From the NCBI GenBank assembly GCA_001465935.1, contig LNKV01000025.1:391609-455608 (forward strand): DNA of 64,000 bases. Reading direction: 5' to 3'. Source of the stretch: Clarireedia homoeocarpa. Lineage: Eukaryota; Ascomycota; Leotiomycetes; Helotiales; Rutstroemiaceae. Below the pieces are notes generated by a model, which did no database searches, was not told the origin of the DNA, and saw only the letters and a list, made by a program, of their open reading frames with translations. Both the position numbers and the translations under genes were made by a program. This document shows positions 22,233-33,160 of this stretch, piece after piece; the stretch's first letter is position 1; each line of letters begins with the position of its first letter.

Positions 22233-25200
22233 TTAGATAACGTTCCTCTTTGACTCCAAAACTTCATCCACTCCATTTCTTAGTCCCCTTGGACTACTGA
22301 TGGTAGCCCTTAGTCTCGCATTCCTCTGTTCTCTTCTTCTCTCATTGATCTTTTTGCCTAGCCCTTTTAGGCCCACGTATTCAATTCTCAATCCAAGGCC
22401 TGGAATGGTATGGATACGACCCCTGTTTCCTTCTTTGAAGCCATGCCCGAACTCGCCTTCTTTTGGTTCATAGAATTGTCTCTCTCTAGCTTCTCTCCTC
22501 AATGTATTATTGCTCTTTTGCTTCACTACTCTCAGGTTACCGCTTGGGGACCTTCTCATTGTCTTTCGATCGATTGGAACTTCATAGTAATCGTTGTTGT
22601 AAGAAAGTGGTAAGATTGCGAAAGTACGCTTCAATCGACCACTGAAGCTACGCTTAGGTGCTGCTGGTCTATGTCCTGAACTTACATATGTCTCAGGGAA
22701 GTCATCTTCCTCGTCGGAATCATTGTCTTCTAAATCATCCCAGAAATTTGCAGGCTTCCAGAAGGGATGCAATTTGCTATCATCAGCAGGTTGGTCTAAG
22801 ACGGATGGATAGTGAGTGGTAGGATTTGCCTCCGGTTTAGACGTCTGAGTAGACATGTCCTTACGGCGACCGCTTATTGAAAATTTTCGTTTCAACAAAC
22901 GGGATTCGGGGATGATGACCTCAGAATAACGTCGAGTGCCTAAAGCTCGGCGAATGGAAAATGCTCTCTTTGCTCTGTCGGACGTTGATGGACGATCATC
23001 AAGGTCTTCATCTAATCGGGGATTAAAGTAAAACCCAAGCTGGCGCTCGGCATACGCGCCCGGGGAAAGCTCCGAAGGAGTAGGTGGGATGAATTTGATC
23101 GCAGGTGGCTCAGGGGGGGCACGCGGGTTTCGCAGTGGCGACTCGACACCATCTGAATTGTGAGTAGGCTGTTGTGGCGTCAACGGGTCATCCATATTTT
23201 GGCCATTAAGTTCTACGACGGGTTGATGGGTAATGAGCCGTCTGAGAGCTAGAGGCTGAGGTTCGGGTTCAGCTTTAGATGCAGCAATATGTGGCTCTAC
23301 TTCAAGTTGCTTATGGATGACTCTCCATGATTTATTCTGATGTGGATAAAGTGAAACAGCCATAGCTTGAGAAATCTCAGCTGTTGTCCCGATAGTCCCC
23401 GTAGTCTCATATGAAGCTTGTGAAAATGGTGTGACCTGTGTTGAGCGTCTATAGCCGACCAATGGATCACCGTTGTGATCAACATTCAACCGAGCACTGT
23501 GTGGTTCAGGATCCTTCTCAGAAGTTGATGGGCGTAGGATCTTCACAGGCTCTGGCTTATGCATTTGCTTTTCCAGTAATGCATTGTGAGCCCTGAGACT
23601 CTCTGCCGTCAATGATCCCGCTCGTGACGTATTTCGACTTGTCGGCGCGGAAAGTGACGATTTGCGAGTTGGTATGCTAGGAGGATAATCGGTCCGAACA
23701 GAATTGCTAGATCCTGCAGACTCAGACATAGTACGCTTTTTCGTTGCGGGACGAATATCAAAGTATCCCGGCTCATTGAACTTTGATGAATGCGACAAGG
23801 GTGCCGATTGTAAAGACATACTCCTCTTGGTCTTTCGGCTACTGGTAGATCGGAGAGAAGGCGGCTTTGAGTTGTGGGCTGACGAGACACGGTCTGGAAT
23901 AACAACAACAGGAATTCCTCCTTCGCGTATGACTTTGCGGCGAGATTTTGAAGAGGTCGTACTCATCGTCGCGTTAGATGCTAAGCTTTGGTCTCGTCTT
24001 TCTGGAATACGGTCATCCCTGTGCACTAAACGATGGCGTCTCACACTTGATACCTCGGACGGGGGCGCAGAACTCATTGTAGATTGGTCTGAACCAAAAT
24101 CTCTGAGCCCGAAATGCTTCTTCGTGTGCCGTAAAGTGCGTCTGCGCTGTGCCGGGGCGTCAACCACCATTGCTTCAACAACTGTAGAAGTTGTGGAACG
24201 ACCAGACATTGTAGAAAACCGCTTTGTGTCAGGCATCCCAGGCGAGTCTATTTCTTTCGCCATTCTAGGCCATGTGCCGCTCTTTCTAGTTGGCTCAGTT
24301 ATATCTCTTTTCAATCGTCTATGCCCAACGCCTTCATGAAGGGGCAATTTCCTAACAGCCTTTGTAGCTTGAGTTGGTAAAATCAAATCGGCTTCCACGA
24401 CTTCATTTTGCATCCCATCGTATTGATCCTGCTGATCTCTGTGGCGGTTCTTTCGCACAGTAACATTCCTCATAAGATTATCGTCCCATTCCCGCTCCAC
24501 CTCGCTAACATCGTCATTCGAGTGGTTTGCCCATTCCCCATCGAAAATCACAAATTCATCCCGAGAAGAGACAATTTTTGGTTTTGGCGTTGCAGACCCT
24601 TCACCATCAGACTCGAGTCCCAAGCCTAGTCCTATCTCCTTGCGCTTCACCGACCTCTCTTCGCTTTGAGGCGCTCCGGATTCGGAAATTCGCGCTGATG
24701 GCAATTTTGGACGAACGGTCGAGGCCTCATCATCATCCGCGTCGGACGCGTAAGGAGTTTCGGGAGCTGTTCTGAATGAATCCGCCCGTGAAGAGGGATA
24801 GCGTGAGTTTGTTGGTCGAGATGTAAGGGGCGGCATGGCGCGTGGAGGTGTAACATCCGGGGTAGGGGGGCTTTTCTGAATCGGTGGTGTGCTCGGTGTC
24901 GAGACTGAGAGGGCATCATTGACTGTTGTGAGCTCGATCTTAGGGTTAGGAACAACGACGGATTGAGTTTCGGAAGATTGCCGCGAATGGGCGGGAGGCG
25001 TAGGTGGCAGGCCGGAAGCACCGATCCTCCTTTTTGATGTATGCTTTAACACGCGCGGGCTTGAGGTTTCGGCCGTAGGTATAGATGCTAGGTCGGAATC
25101 TACACTGGCGGTATCTGGAAGGTTTGGGACAACCGGTATAGAGAACACACCGGAATTTCGATTTTCTCGAGGATGAGGCAGAATTTTGTGGCGCTTCAGC

Positions 25201-25268
25201 AGTGTTGTTCCAACATTTTGGGCGCTCTTCTGAGCATCCAAGGAGCTCCCCAGCTCTCGGGCCGGCAT
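22233..25268 (-). CDS. Large disordered fungal protein of unknown function
   Basis: A single long frame encodes 1,011 residues from MPARELGSSLDAQKSAQ. An ATG ten codons upstream exists, but it sits in TTTTAACACAG, which looks like the end of a 5' UTR intron, so I prefer the inner start. The first 800 residues are Ser/Pro/Arg-rich and low in hydrophobics, with many RRx(S/T) phosphorylation-like sites. The C-terminal 200 residues are more ordered: WKPANFWDDLEDNDSDEED, KRSFSGRLKRTFAILPL, YEVPIDRKTMRRSPSGNLR, EGEFGHGFKEGNRGRIHTI and GLRIEYVGLKGLGKKINER. This part is probably the conserved core. I recognise no catalytic domain. Codon use and the unbroken 3 kb make it clearly coding. Confidence 0.8.
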   Translation of the reverse strand: MPARELGSSLDAQKSAQNVGTTLLKRHKILPHPRENRNSGVFSIPVVPNLPDTASVDSDLASIPTAETSSPRVLKHTSKRRIGASGLPPTPPAHSRQSSETQSVVVPNPKIELTTVNDALSVSTPSTPPIQKSPPTPDVTPPRAMPPLTSRPTNSRYPSSRADSFRTAPETPYASDADDDEASTVRPKLPSARISESGAPQSEERSVKRKEIGLGLGLESDGEGSATPKPKIVSSRDEFVIFDGEWANHSNDDVSEVEREWDDNLMRNVTVRKNRHRDQQDQYDGMQNEVVEADLILPTQATKAVRKLPLHEGVGHRRLKRDITEPTRKSGTWPRMAKEIDSPGMPDTKRFSTMSGRSTTSTVVEAMVVDAPAQRRRTLRHTKKHFGLRDFGSDQSTMSSAPPSEVSSVRRHRLVHRDDRIPERRDQSLASNATMSTTSSKSRRKVIREGGIPVVVIPDRVSSAHNSKPPSLRSTSSRKTKRSMSLQSAPLSHSSKFNEPGYFDIRPATKKRTMSESAGSSNSVRTDYPPSIPTRKSSLSAPTSRNTSRAGSLTAESLRAHNALLEKQMHKPEPVKILRPSTSEKDPEPHSARLNVDHNGDPLVGYRRSTQVTPFSQASYETTGTIGTTAEISQAMAVSLYPHQNKSWRVIHKQLEVEPHIAASKAEPEPQPLALRRLITHQPVVELNGQNMDDPLTPQQPTHNSDGVESPLRNPRAPPEPPAIKFIPPTPSELSPGAYAERQLGFYFNPRLDEDLDDRPSTSDRAKRAFSIRRALGTRRYSEVIIPESRLLKRKFSISGRRKDMSTQTSKPEANPTTHYPSVLDQPADDSKLHPFWKPANFWDDLEDNDSDEEDDFPETYVSSGHRPAAPKRSFSGRLKRTFAILPLSYNNDYYEVPIDRKTMRRSPSGNLRVVKQKSNNTLRREARERQFYEPKEGEFGHGFKEGNRGRIHTIPGLGLRIEYVGLKGLGKKINERRREQRNARLRATISSPRGLRNGVDEVLESKRNVI

Positions 25269-25481
25269 TTTGAGCCAGTTCGTCTGTGTTAAAAGCATTC
25301 AAAATGATTGTAAGTAGGATCTAGAGAGTCGAGTAAAAGCTGGAAGGAATAGTCAAGTCTTCGAATACTGGTTTAACAGGGTGTCATTTCACACAGTGAA
25401 TATGTTCGGTACATTGCATGAAATACGGGTGTCCTCGTGGTGTCGCTTGATACAAAGTCGCAAGCTGGCAGGTAGTGGTGG

Positions 25482-25595
25482 TAGGCTGTTTGGCAGATGG
25501 TAGGCTGTTTGGCAGATGGTAGGCTGTTTGGCAGATGGTAGGCTGTTTGGCAGATGGTAGGCTGTTTGGCAGATGGTAGGCTGTTTGGCAGATGG
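25482..25595. repeat. 19-bp minisatellite, six exact copies
   Basis: TAGGCTGTTTGGCAGATGG is repeated six times head to tail with no mismatch, followed by two shorter GGCAGATGGTAAAA variants. It lies 200 bp upstream of the large orphan gene, in its likely promoter. Perfect copies imply recent expansion or ongoing homogenisation. Confidence 0.95.
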
Positions 25596-25860
25596 TAAAA
25601 CTGGCAGATGGTAAAACGGGCAAACGACAAACGGCAAATATCAGGTTGAGTGCGAGTGCGAGTGGATGATGGTGGAAAGTCGTAAATTAAAAATTTGTAT
25701 GCTGAAAAGTTATTGAGGACGAAGTATAATGTAGAAAGGAAAGATAGGGATGGGAGATCGTGGCGTCGACGCTTGGAAGACGAGATCAGCTACCGTGGTG
25801 TATTTAGGTGGAAAGAATTCTATTGAATTGTTTTTGTTTTTTTTTTTGATGCTACCTTTC

Positions 25861-25937
25861 AGCGTCAGCGTCAGCGTCAGTGTCAGTGTCAGGGTCAGTG
25901 GTAGTGGTAGTGGTAGTGGTAGTGGTAGTGGCAGTGG
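25861..25937. repeat. GTCAGC to GTAGTG hexamer array
   Basis: Tandem AGCGTC units grade into AGTGTC and then into GTAGTG units, a compound hexanucleotide microsatellite. Confidence 0.8.
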
Positions 25938-27387
25938 TGTAGGTGGTTCGAGAGCTGCACGGAGCCTCTGCCTAGGAGTGCTAGGTGTTTTGATGGGCAC
26001 CAACAGCGAGTTTGGATCTGCGACGAGCCGTCTCTTTAGAAGGGTTGTAAGGCGACAAGTAGCTGAACGACCGTTTTTTCCTCTGAGTTGGGTCGGCAGC
26101 AGATTCGATGCGAGGTGCCTGATCGTCAGAAATGACAGTGTGTCGATTGAGCGATCATGAGTTGTGGGTTGTGGGAATCTGTCGCGAAAGGTTTCGAAGT
26201 GCTGGATGGCACAGAAGGTACAGATGCAGATGCATGTACTTGTTGGTGGGTGCAGAGAGCTAGAACAAAATTCAAGAGCAAAGTCGCAGCGGAGTACGAG
26301 GAGCCATTTTTGTTTGTGGCTACGAAGGCACAGGGTGGGAAGTTTCGACGAATTCTCGACGGTGATTGGTGGCAAGAATGATTGCAGAGCAGTTTGCTGA
26401 AGCGAGGCAAGCTGGGAAGCTAGGAAGCTGGGAAGCTGGGAAGCTGGGAAGCTGGACCGGCCCCATCGACAACGCTTTGGCAGGCTTGGAGGTCTTGGGG
26501 TTCTCGGGGGCGCGATGAGGAAGGGGGATTTCCTTCTAGGCAAGGAAGGCAAGAAAGGCGAGCAAGGCGAGGAAGACGAGGCGAGGAAGACGAGGAAGGC
26601 GAGACAGGCAGGGAAGCCAAGGAAGGCAAGGAAGCGCACCTTGGATGGATGTCACTGGCCAGTCAGACGAAGAACAATGCGACAAGTCTTCTGAATTGGC
26701 AAAAACCCATCCGCTTTCACCGAATCCGAGCAAATCAGGATTGGCTTTTTCACAAAAGGACACACGTCAAAATTTGTCAAGCTCAAACTCATGTTTCTAA
26801 TAGAGAATAGGAAGGCCGCGATGCATTTTTTTCCTGCATCTTTCCTGCATCTTCCTGCATCTTCCTGCATATATTCGTAACAGATTTCATGGCCGTCGAA
26901 CCAATGGCAGGATTACATTGCGATTGTCCCCGATGTCGATTCTGATAGAAAGCTTTTTTAGATTGGTGACTGCATGGAGCGTGACGCTCGAGACATTTGC
27001 GAAGAAAAGGTGGGAAAGGTGGGAAAAGGTGGGCAAAAGGAAAGAGTGGAACGTAGTCGGGAAGAGGAAGGAAAGAAGGAAGGAAGAAGGAAGGACAGAA
27101 CCGCAACCGCAGCACGCCGAACCGCAGCACGCAGCACGCAGCACACAAAAGACCAAAATGGAGGTGGCTAGCAGATAAGCCCGAATCCTCCTCCTTGGAT
27201 TTGGGAAATTCTAGAATTGGGTTGAGTGACTAGTTGAGTCGACGGGTCAACTACTTCCGTATTCCAACGGCTTCAGGCACAGTACAAGTCCGCTTGACAA
27301 AGGATGAACGGGTGATATGTGCTGTGTACTAAGGTTTCGACTTACGAGTTACGATTAGCTACGAGTACCCAGCAAGCCATTCATTGG

Positions 27388-27510
27388 TCTGACGGTCTAT
27401 TGGTCTGACAGTCTATTACTCTGACAGTCTATTACTCTGACAGTCTATTACTCTGACAAGTCTAATACTCTGACAGTCTATTACTCTGACAGTCGATTCG
27501 TCTGACAGTC
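27388..27510. repeat. 16-bp minisatellite, seven full copies and one partial
   Basis: TCTGACAGTCTATTAC is repeated with small changes; one unit carries an inserted A (17 bp) and the last is cut short. It is unrelated to the 19-bp array 1.8 kb away. Confidence 0.9.
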
Positions 27511-29053
27511 TTTCTTCAACTTGTACAAAGGACTGTACATGCACTGTCCTTTCGTTCCGTTCTGCCGCTGTCTGCAAGTTTAAGATGCTTACCCCGTCCT
27601 GACTGCGATGATAATACTGGTCCGGTAGCCCAAGATGATGCCAGCTACCGGGGAGGGCGGGAAGTGCGACAGATAGCCACGGTCTCTTGCAGACATTGTA
27701 CTGTTATCGCAGTCCTATGATACCTGCCTTGTGCCCGCCCTACCTATGGTCTATTGTCGGCCGAGAAGCTCTCTTACAATAAAGCATGTACCCCGTAGTC
27801 AGCAAATGCTTGCGAGGCTGGTAGGGAACCACGTGGACAGATACGTCACTCGAAGCTGATGGTGCCGCTCTAAGGGAAGAACATGGCTGTTTTACTTGCA
27901 ACATTCAGCCGGTCCTTTGTGCCTTGGTGCTTTGGTGTCTTGGTGCCTTGGTGCCTGCCTGCCTGCCTCGTTTATCCTTGTTCCAGATGCAGATGCCCAG
28001 ATTCCCGATTCCACTTTCTAGATTCGCGGAGTTCCGGGCTCTTCTTCTGGCATGCGATGATGAGGAAGGAGTAAAGGAGTAATCCGGGAGCTTGGAATAC
28101 TCTTTCTTGCCCTTACTCTTACTTCTAGAAATTGTTGTGCTATATGAGAATGAGAATGTGCTTATTCAGCCAATTGAGACCAGCCTTACCCCAGTTGATA
28201 ACCCGTGAATTCTTCGGAATCTGCTCACCTCCCTTCCCTCAGCGTTTGAGAATTGATGCTGACAATTACCATTTGTGCTTACAATTACCATTTATGCTTG
28301 CAAACACCCCGCTGGCCGCTTTAGTCGACCACCACCGACGGCTCATGCTGCTTTGCGTCTTCGCAAATCTACCCCTCGTTCCGATAAAGCTCATACAACC
28401 TTCTATCTCCTTATCAAAAGCTATCAATATCGATTACCTCACTGCCCGCACCACTGCCCGCACCACTACCCGCACCATTCGAATAAGAGCAATTCCATTG
28501 CAAATACTTGACAATCATCGTTACTTCGTCATTATCAATCACCCAACGCCTTCACTATCAACCGAAAAACCAATGAAACCCTGTCCTTCACCGGCTATAC
28601 CTTGCGACAGAGCCATCTATCACCATGTACAGAGAGTACTCGACATTTCTTTGATCTCCATTCGGATGGCGATCCCTAGGACTTCACTGAGTTTCCGCAG
28701 TCACTGCTTTCTTGAAAAGAAGATGGCTACGTCGACTTGGTGTCTGTTTACCTAACAGGAACGATAAAAATGCATACGGGATATAATGCTATTATTCATG
28801 CAATGCCTTCATTGCATACAATTGCTGGCCGGACCTGATAGTAACCAGGTTAAATTTTCTTCCATCTTTCTGTGACAGGATAAGATCACACACAATATCG
28901 ATCCATTGGCCTATGATATTGCTCCATCAGGCCGGTAGTGTATTGAAGCAATGCCAGCACAACACATCCATAAAAAGGTTCAGGTACCTCGTGGATGAAG
29001 GATTCTTTTCCTTCTCGTTCTTCATTCATATCCTTCTCCTTTTACTATCCAGC

Positions 29054-30567
29054 ATGTATACCAACATCCTCGCCGTCGCCGCTTTGGCTGCCGGTGCGCT
29101 TGCACATGGAGATCATGAAGGTCAGATTCCAATTGCTGGGCCACACAAGGCATTGTGGTATAACACTCTGCCAGGAGATGGCGGAACCCAAGTGTGTCTG
29201 CATGAGAATCGCCGAAGTATGTCAACTTACCAGACGACAGGCCGATTCCGTCTTCTCGGGTATCTCGACATTTGGTCGCCTGCCATACTCTCCGTGTTTG
29301 GCAACTGACGACGTGAAATATGACATTGCATTCATTGGTATGTCTTCTGCCTTTTAATACTTCGCAAGTGGCCATCAAGGTGTTTGCACACTAACATGTC
29401 TGCAGGTGCCCCATTCGATACTGGAACTTCTTACAGACCAGGGGCTCGCTTTGGACCCTCTGGTATCCGACAAGGTTCTCGTCGTCTCAATCTCTAGTAC
29501 GTCTCCATGTCAGACATACACTGATACATCCTCTTTGGCATGCATAGGCTCACGTAGGATTGGATTCAGTGGAGGATACAATGTCCCTCTGGACACAAAC
29601 CCGTTCAACAGCTGGGCCACAGTCATTGACTGTGGAGACATTCCAGTTACTTCGTATGTCGAATCTCTTCCCCTTGCCGCCCAGCACAAACTAATGTTCG
29701 GGGTTTCACCCAGATATGATAACACCTGGGCGCTCCACCAGATTGAAGAAGGGCACAACTCGATCCTATCTCGTGCTCCCAAGACCGACGCGAAGAAGAT
29801 CGGGCCTGCGAAACATGGCAAGACCCTACCTCGAGTTATCACACTTGGAGGAGACCACACCATTACCCTACCACTCCTTCGCTCCATCAACCGTGCATAT
29901 GGCCCTGTCTCCGTCATTCACTTTGACTCTCATCTTGATACTTGGAAGCCAAAGGTGTTCGGAGGAAGCCCATCCAAGGTTGCCTCTATTAACCACGGCA
30001 CATACTTCTACCATGCGGCACAGGAGGGTCTTCTTGCCAACGACACCAACATCCATGCTGGAATCCGAACAACATTGAGTGGCCCAAGTGACTATGAGAA
30101 CGATGGATATTGTGGTTTCGAGATTGTCGAAGCAAGAGAGATTGATACCATCGGAATGGATGGTATCATCAAGAAGATCAGGGATCGTGTCGGCTTGGAG
30201 AAGCCAGTCTATCTTTCAATCGATATTGATACACTTGATCCCGCTTGTAAGTTAACCCACCTCTGGTGTTAACCATAATTAGCAACTCAATGGCTAACCA
30301 ATCTTTGTAGTTGCACCTGCCACCGGTACCCCTGAAACTGGAGGATGGTCCACCAGAGAACTGCGAACCATTATCCGAGGCTTGGAAGGGATTAACTTGA
30401 TCGCGGCCGACATTGTAGAGGTTGCTCCTGCCTACGACACCAACGCCGAGCATACCACAATGGCTGCCGCTGATGCCCTGTATGAGGTCATGAGTTTGAT
30501 GGTTAAGAAGGGGCCATTGAGTAACATGATGAAGGACAAGGAGATTGATGAGAAGACTGAGATGTAA
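29054..30567 (+). CDS. Agmatinase-like ureohydrolase with signal peptide
   Basis: Six exons (29054..29191, 29241..29337, 29406..29496, 29570..29653, 29714..30246, 30311..30567) encode 399 residues. MYTNILAVAALAAGALAHG is a signal peptide. The arginase/agmatinase fold then follows: IAFIGAPFDTGTSYRPGAR, GPSGIRQGSRRLNLYGGYN, DCGDIPVT. The manganese ligands are visible as H185 (GGDHT), D208, H210 and D212 (HFDSHLD), and D307 and D309 (SIDIDTLDPAF). The usual DAHxD is DSHxD here. EIVEARE and ATGTPETGGW are also conserved. Agmatinases release urea from agmatine or related guanidino acids; a secreted or vacuolar form suggests scavenging of external guanidino nitrogen. All five introns have GT..AG ends and keep phase. 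Confidence 0.9.
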
Positions 30568-32041
30568 ATGTCTGCTACTTAGCTGGAGCACGCCCATGGC
30601 GGCGTTATGGAATGGAATATCTTCATTCAGTCAAGTAAAGAGTAAAAGATACGATACATCAGAAGAAACTTCTTCAGTATGTGCGCTCTCTCGATGTCTG
30701 CGGCTATCCGGAAGTACTTCTGGATTGATGACTTTAACACGGAACATTTGTGTTCCTCTTCTCTTTCCATTTTCCCGACCGTGCTACCCCATATACAGTG
30801 CACCTGTAGGACTTAGAGAGAGTTGCAAGTTCCTCTGAAATTTTCTATCTAACTAGCCACAGAAGAAATTGCGCTCAAAAATCTTTTATCGTGATAGTGG
30901 TGTGAAGTTGTAAGTTGTGTTGTTACAGTACTTACGGTCGGAACTAGTTACAGTAGTGGCTAATTTCTCAGTGGCCCCATAAAAGAGGTGGGGATGGGAT
31001 GAGAAATTTTCTACAGTATTTAACAATCACAGAATTAATTGTTTTTACAGTGTAACACATTTTGGTTTGTAATGCTTATGTTGTTGTTCGCAATACTTGT
31101 CTATATACTTACTATATTCTCTCAAGTTCAAGTAGGCTGAGTTGAGGACATAGTCCAAGTGGATGGCTATCAGCTATTATGCAGAATGGTGATGCTGATG
31201 CTGATGCTGATGCTGATGCTGATGCTGAGAAGTTTAGCGGGAGTAGGGTAGGGGTGTAGGATCCTTTGGTGCTGTACTAATAGTTCTCTTCTAAGATCGG
31301 CTTTTTGGTCGCGGGATTAACTTATAGAGGAGGGGAAATATGTGTACCGCACGTTTTCAAGGAATTCGTGTTGTGAAAAACGAGCCGGAAATTTCCTTCT
31401 CTGGTTTAATTACTCCTTCCTGTTCTCTACCTTACTTCTGGTACCTCTCGTTTGGGGTTGCGTGTTTGTTTACGGCTGCGACACTCAAACAGTGTGGCCA
31501 TGTATATATAGATCTGAGTAGGCCGCTGATCCAGAAAACGCACGATTGAGTGGCCTTTAAGCCCCGGCCTTTACTTTCCTGACTGTTTTTTGCCGTACTA
31601 AGTAAGTAGTTATAATTGTATCTTCATACTACTGTATAGGAAATAGGTTCAAACCAGCTTTGTGATCTACAGTGCTGTCTGTTTTGGGGCCCATAACCTG
31701 GACAGTCAATGTGACAGATGAAGAGGCTGAATACTTTCTGCTTCTGACTTGGCAATTGGTTTCTTTGCCTAATTTATCAGTATCAGTGCAGTAAAGGTTG
31801 AAAACGGTCAGTGTTAGAAGGGAAAAAAACTTGTTACGGTTACTGATCATATTACGCTCAAGATCTAAATTTGTCATCTGAAGACTGAAGCTTCACTTGT
31901 GCAGTTCGAGAAACCTGTCGCTAATGTAACAAAGCTAAACCTATGGCTATTTGTTTCTACTCCAAGCTGCCACCATAATACCCGCTGTGTGCCTCCGTCT
32001 TTTCCGCGTCATACCTTCCACTAATGTTTTTGGGAACTTAA
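30568..32041. other. Convergent spacer between the ureohydrolase and a leftward orphan gene
   Basis: Contains a (GATGCT)6 microsatellite at 31191..31227. No gene is supported. Confidence 0.4.
31191..31227. repeat. (GATGCT)n hexanucleotide microsatellite
   Basis: Six tandem GATGCT units in the 3' flank of the ureohydrolase gene. Confidence 0.85.
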
Positions 32042-33160
32042 TTATTTCTTCTTGCCGTCATCCCTAGAAGGTTTCTCACTTCTCCTGCCTGTTCTTGTGC
32101 GTGGCGTAACATCAGAAAGTGTCTCATCATATACAGGTAGGGTCGCGACGGACGTGTAGAGTGGTGGTAGCGTTTCTTGAGTCGGATTCCTAGCCAAGTA
32201 GACTCCGTTGTTTCTTGAAGATAAGGCAACGCCGGCAGCCTCCTTTCTGGGGTCCCCTTTAGAAGGTCGTTTTGGCTCGTCAGGAAACCCGTTGCGGGGG
32301 TAGTCCCATTTTTCCTCTGGCACTTCATCTTGTCTGTTTCTATCGCTCGCTCGACCTTCCACGCCCCCTGAATTATTGTCTCCTGTGGTCTTTTCCTTTC
32401 CCTTTCCTTTGAACTTTCCTACTACATCATTCACCATTGACGTTAATTTGGTACTCATGTCTTCTCCTTCTTCCTCGTTGCTTTCTTTCTTAGGCCCTTT
32501 AAATCTCACATATTCTGATCTATCAACAACCGCAATTGATTTCCCATGTTTCTTGGCATGCCTGACTCTGGGATTATCTGGATCTTGAAGTTCCTCCGAG
32601 GATATGATTGGCCTACCGAACAAATCTCTGCGGGATGTTTGACTAGAACTTTCCGGTGTTTTGCTACTTCTTCCTTCGCTTCGAGGAGCAGGCGTCGTTT
32701 TATTATCTCTACCGGTACGATGTTCTCTGCTTCTATCGCCCGTTGCTTGACTTTCTGCTCGTTCAGCACGTCGAGCACGTTTTAGGTCTTCGATATCAAC
32801 CGTCATGACAGTTCGTCTCTCGAGGTCTCTCCTTGAAAGAGCAGACGTCGTTTTATCTCTACCAGTACCACGTTCTCTGCTTCTATCGCCCCTTTCTGGG
32901 CTCCTCCGTCTATGCCGGGCTGTCTCAGACGTTCTATACGCATCACTTGCACTATTCCGAGGAGTTTCAGCAGTTGAAGTCCCTTCGTGTCTCTTGCTAG
33001 AGACACGGGTACGTTCTTTGACTTCCGCAGATCCTTCTGTCACACTTTTTGATCCGCTTGCTTTTTGTTTCGGAGGTGGAGATCCGTCATTGCTTCTTCT
33101 ATCTCTTTTGGAGCGGGAGTCACGGGACTGACGTTCAAGGGCAGGATTTCCGTCTGGCAT
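32042..33160 (-). CDS. Arg/Ser/Lys-rich orphan protein with internal duplication
   Basis: A single frame of 372 residues from MPDGNPALERQSRDSR to DDGKKK. The first half is strongly basic and polar with RS and SR dipeptides. Residues about 91-115 (GDRSRERGTGRDKTT, then SRRDLERR) are echoed at 141-180 (GDRSREHRTGRDNKTT, then SRRDLFGR), an internal duplication of about 50 residues. The middle has RVRHAKKHGKSIAVVDRSEYVRF, and the end is richer in aliphatic residues (PPLYTSVATLPVYDETL). There is no signal peptide or membrane segment. RS-like composition would suit RNA binding or the nucleus, but that is guesswork and I recognise no family. Confidence 0.65.
   Translation of the reverse strand: MPDGNPALERQSRDSRSKRDRRSNDGSPPPKQKASGSKSVTEGSAEVKERTRVSSKRHEGTSTAETPRNSASDAYRTSETARHRRRSPERGDRSRERGTGRDKTTSALSRRDLERRTVMTVDIEDLKRARRAERAESQATGDRSREHRTGRDNKTTPAPRSEGRSSKTPESSSQTSRRDLFGRPIISSEELQDPDNPRVRHAKKHGKSIAVVDRSEYVRFKGPKKESNEEEGEDMSTKLTSMVNDVVGKFKGKGKEKTTGDNNSGGVEGRASDRNRQDEVPEEKWDYPRNGFPDEPKRPSKGDPRKEAAGVALSSRNNGVYLARNPTQETLPPLYTSVATLPVYDETLSDVTPRTRTGRRSEKPSRDDGKKK

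Larger units (their letters stand above)
25299..29053. other. Repeat-rich spacer of 3.7 kb without a supported gene
   Basis: Between two oppositely directed genes lies a belt of simple and minisatellite repeats (19-bp array, GTCAGC/GTAGTG array at 25861..25937, GGAAGCTG array at 26412..26455, GGCGAGGAAGAC-type runs at 26530..26635, TTCCTGCATC run at 26828..26872, 16-bp array at 27388..27510). Open frames up to 309 codons cross it, but they are translated repeats. The right part (27.5-29.0 kb) has no recognisable gene. Confidence 0.55.

Noticed and set aside
23704..24339. 211-codon plus-strand frame inside the large orphan gene
   Set aside because: Lies wholly within the 3-kb minus-strand coding frame and has no features of its own.
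25482..25595. CRISPR-like array
   Set aside because: Repeat units are contiguous with no spacers, and the window is eukaryotic.
25710..26639. 309-codon minus-strand open frame
   Set aside because: It is translated simple repeats (runs of Leu/Pro/Thr from hexamer and GGAAG arrays) with no protein-like domain.
28132..28755. 207-codon plus-strand frame
   Set aside because: No domain, signal peptide or splice context; contains a short ACCACTGCCCGC repeat and looks non-coding.
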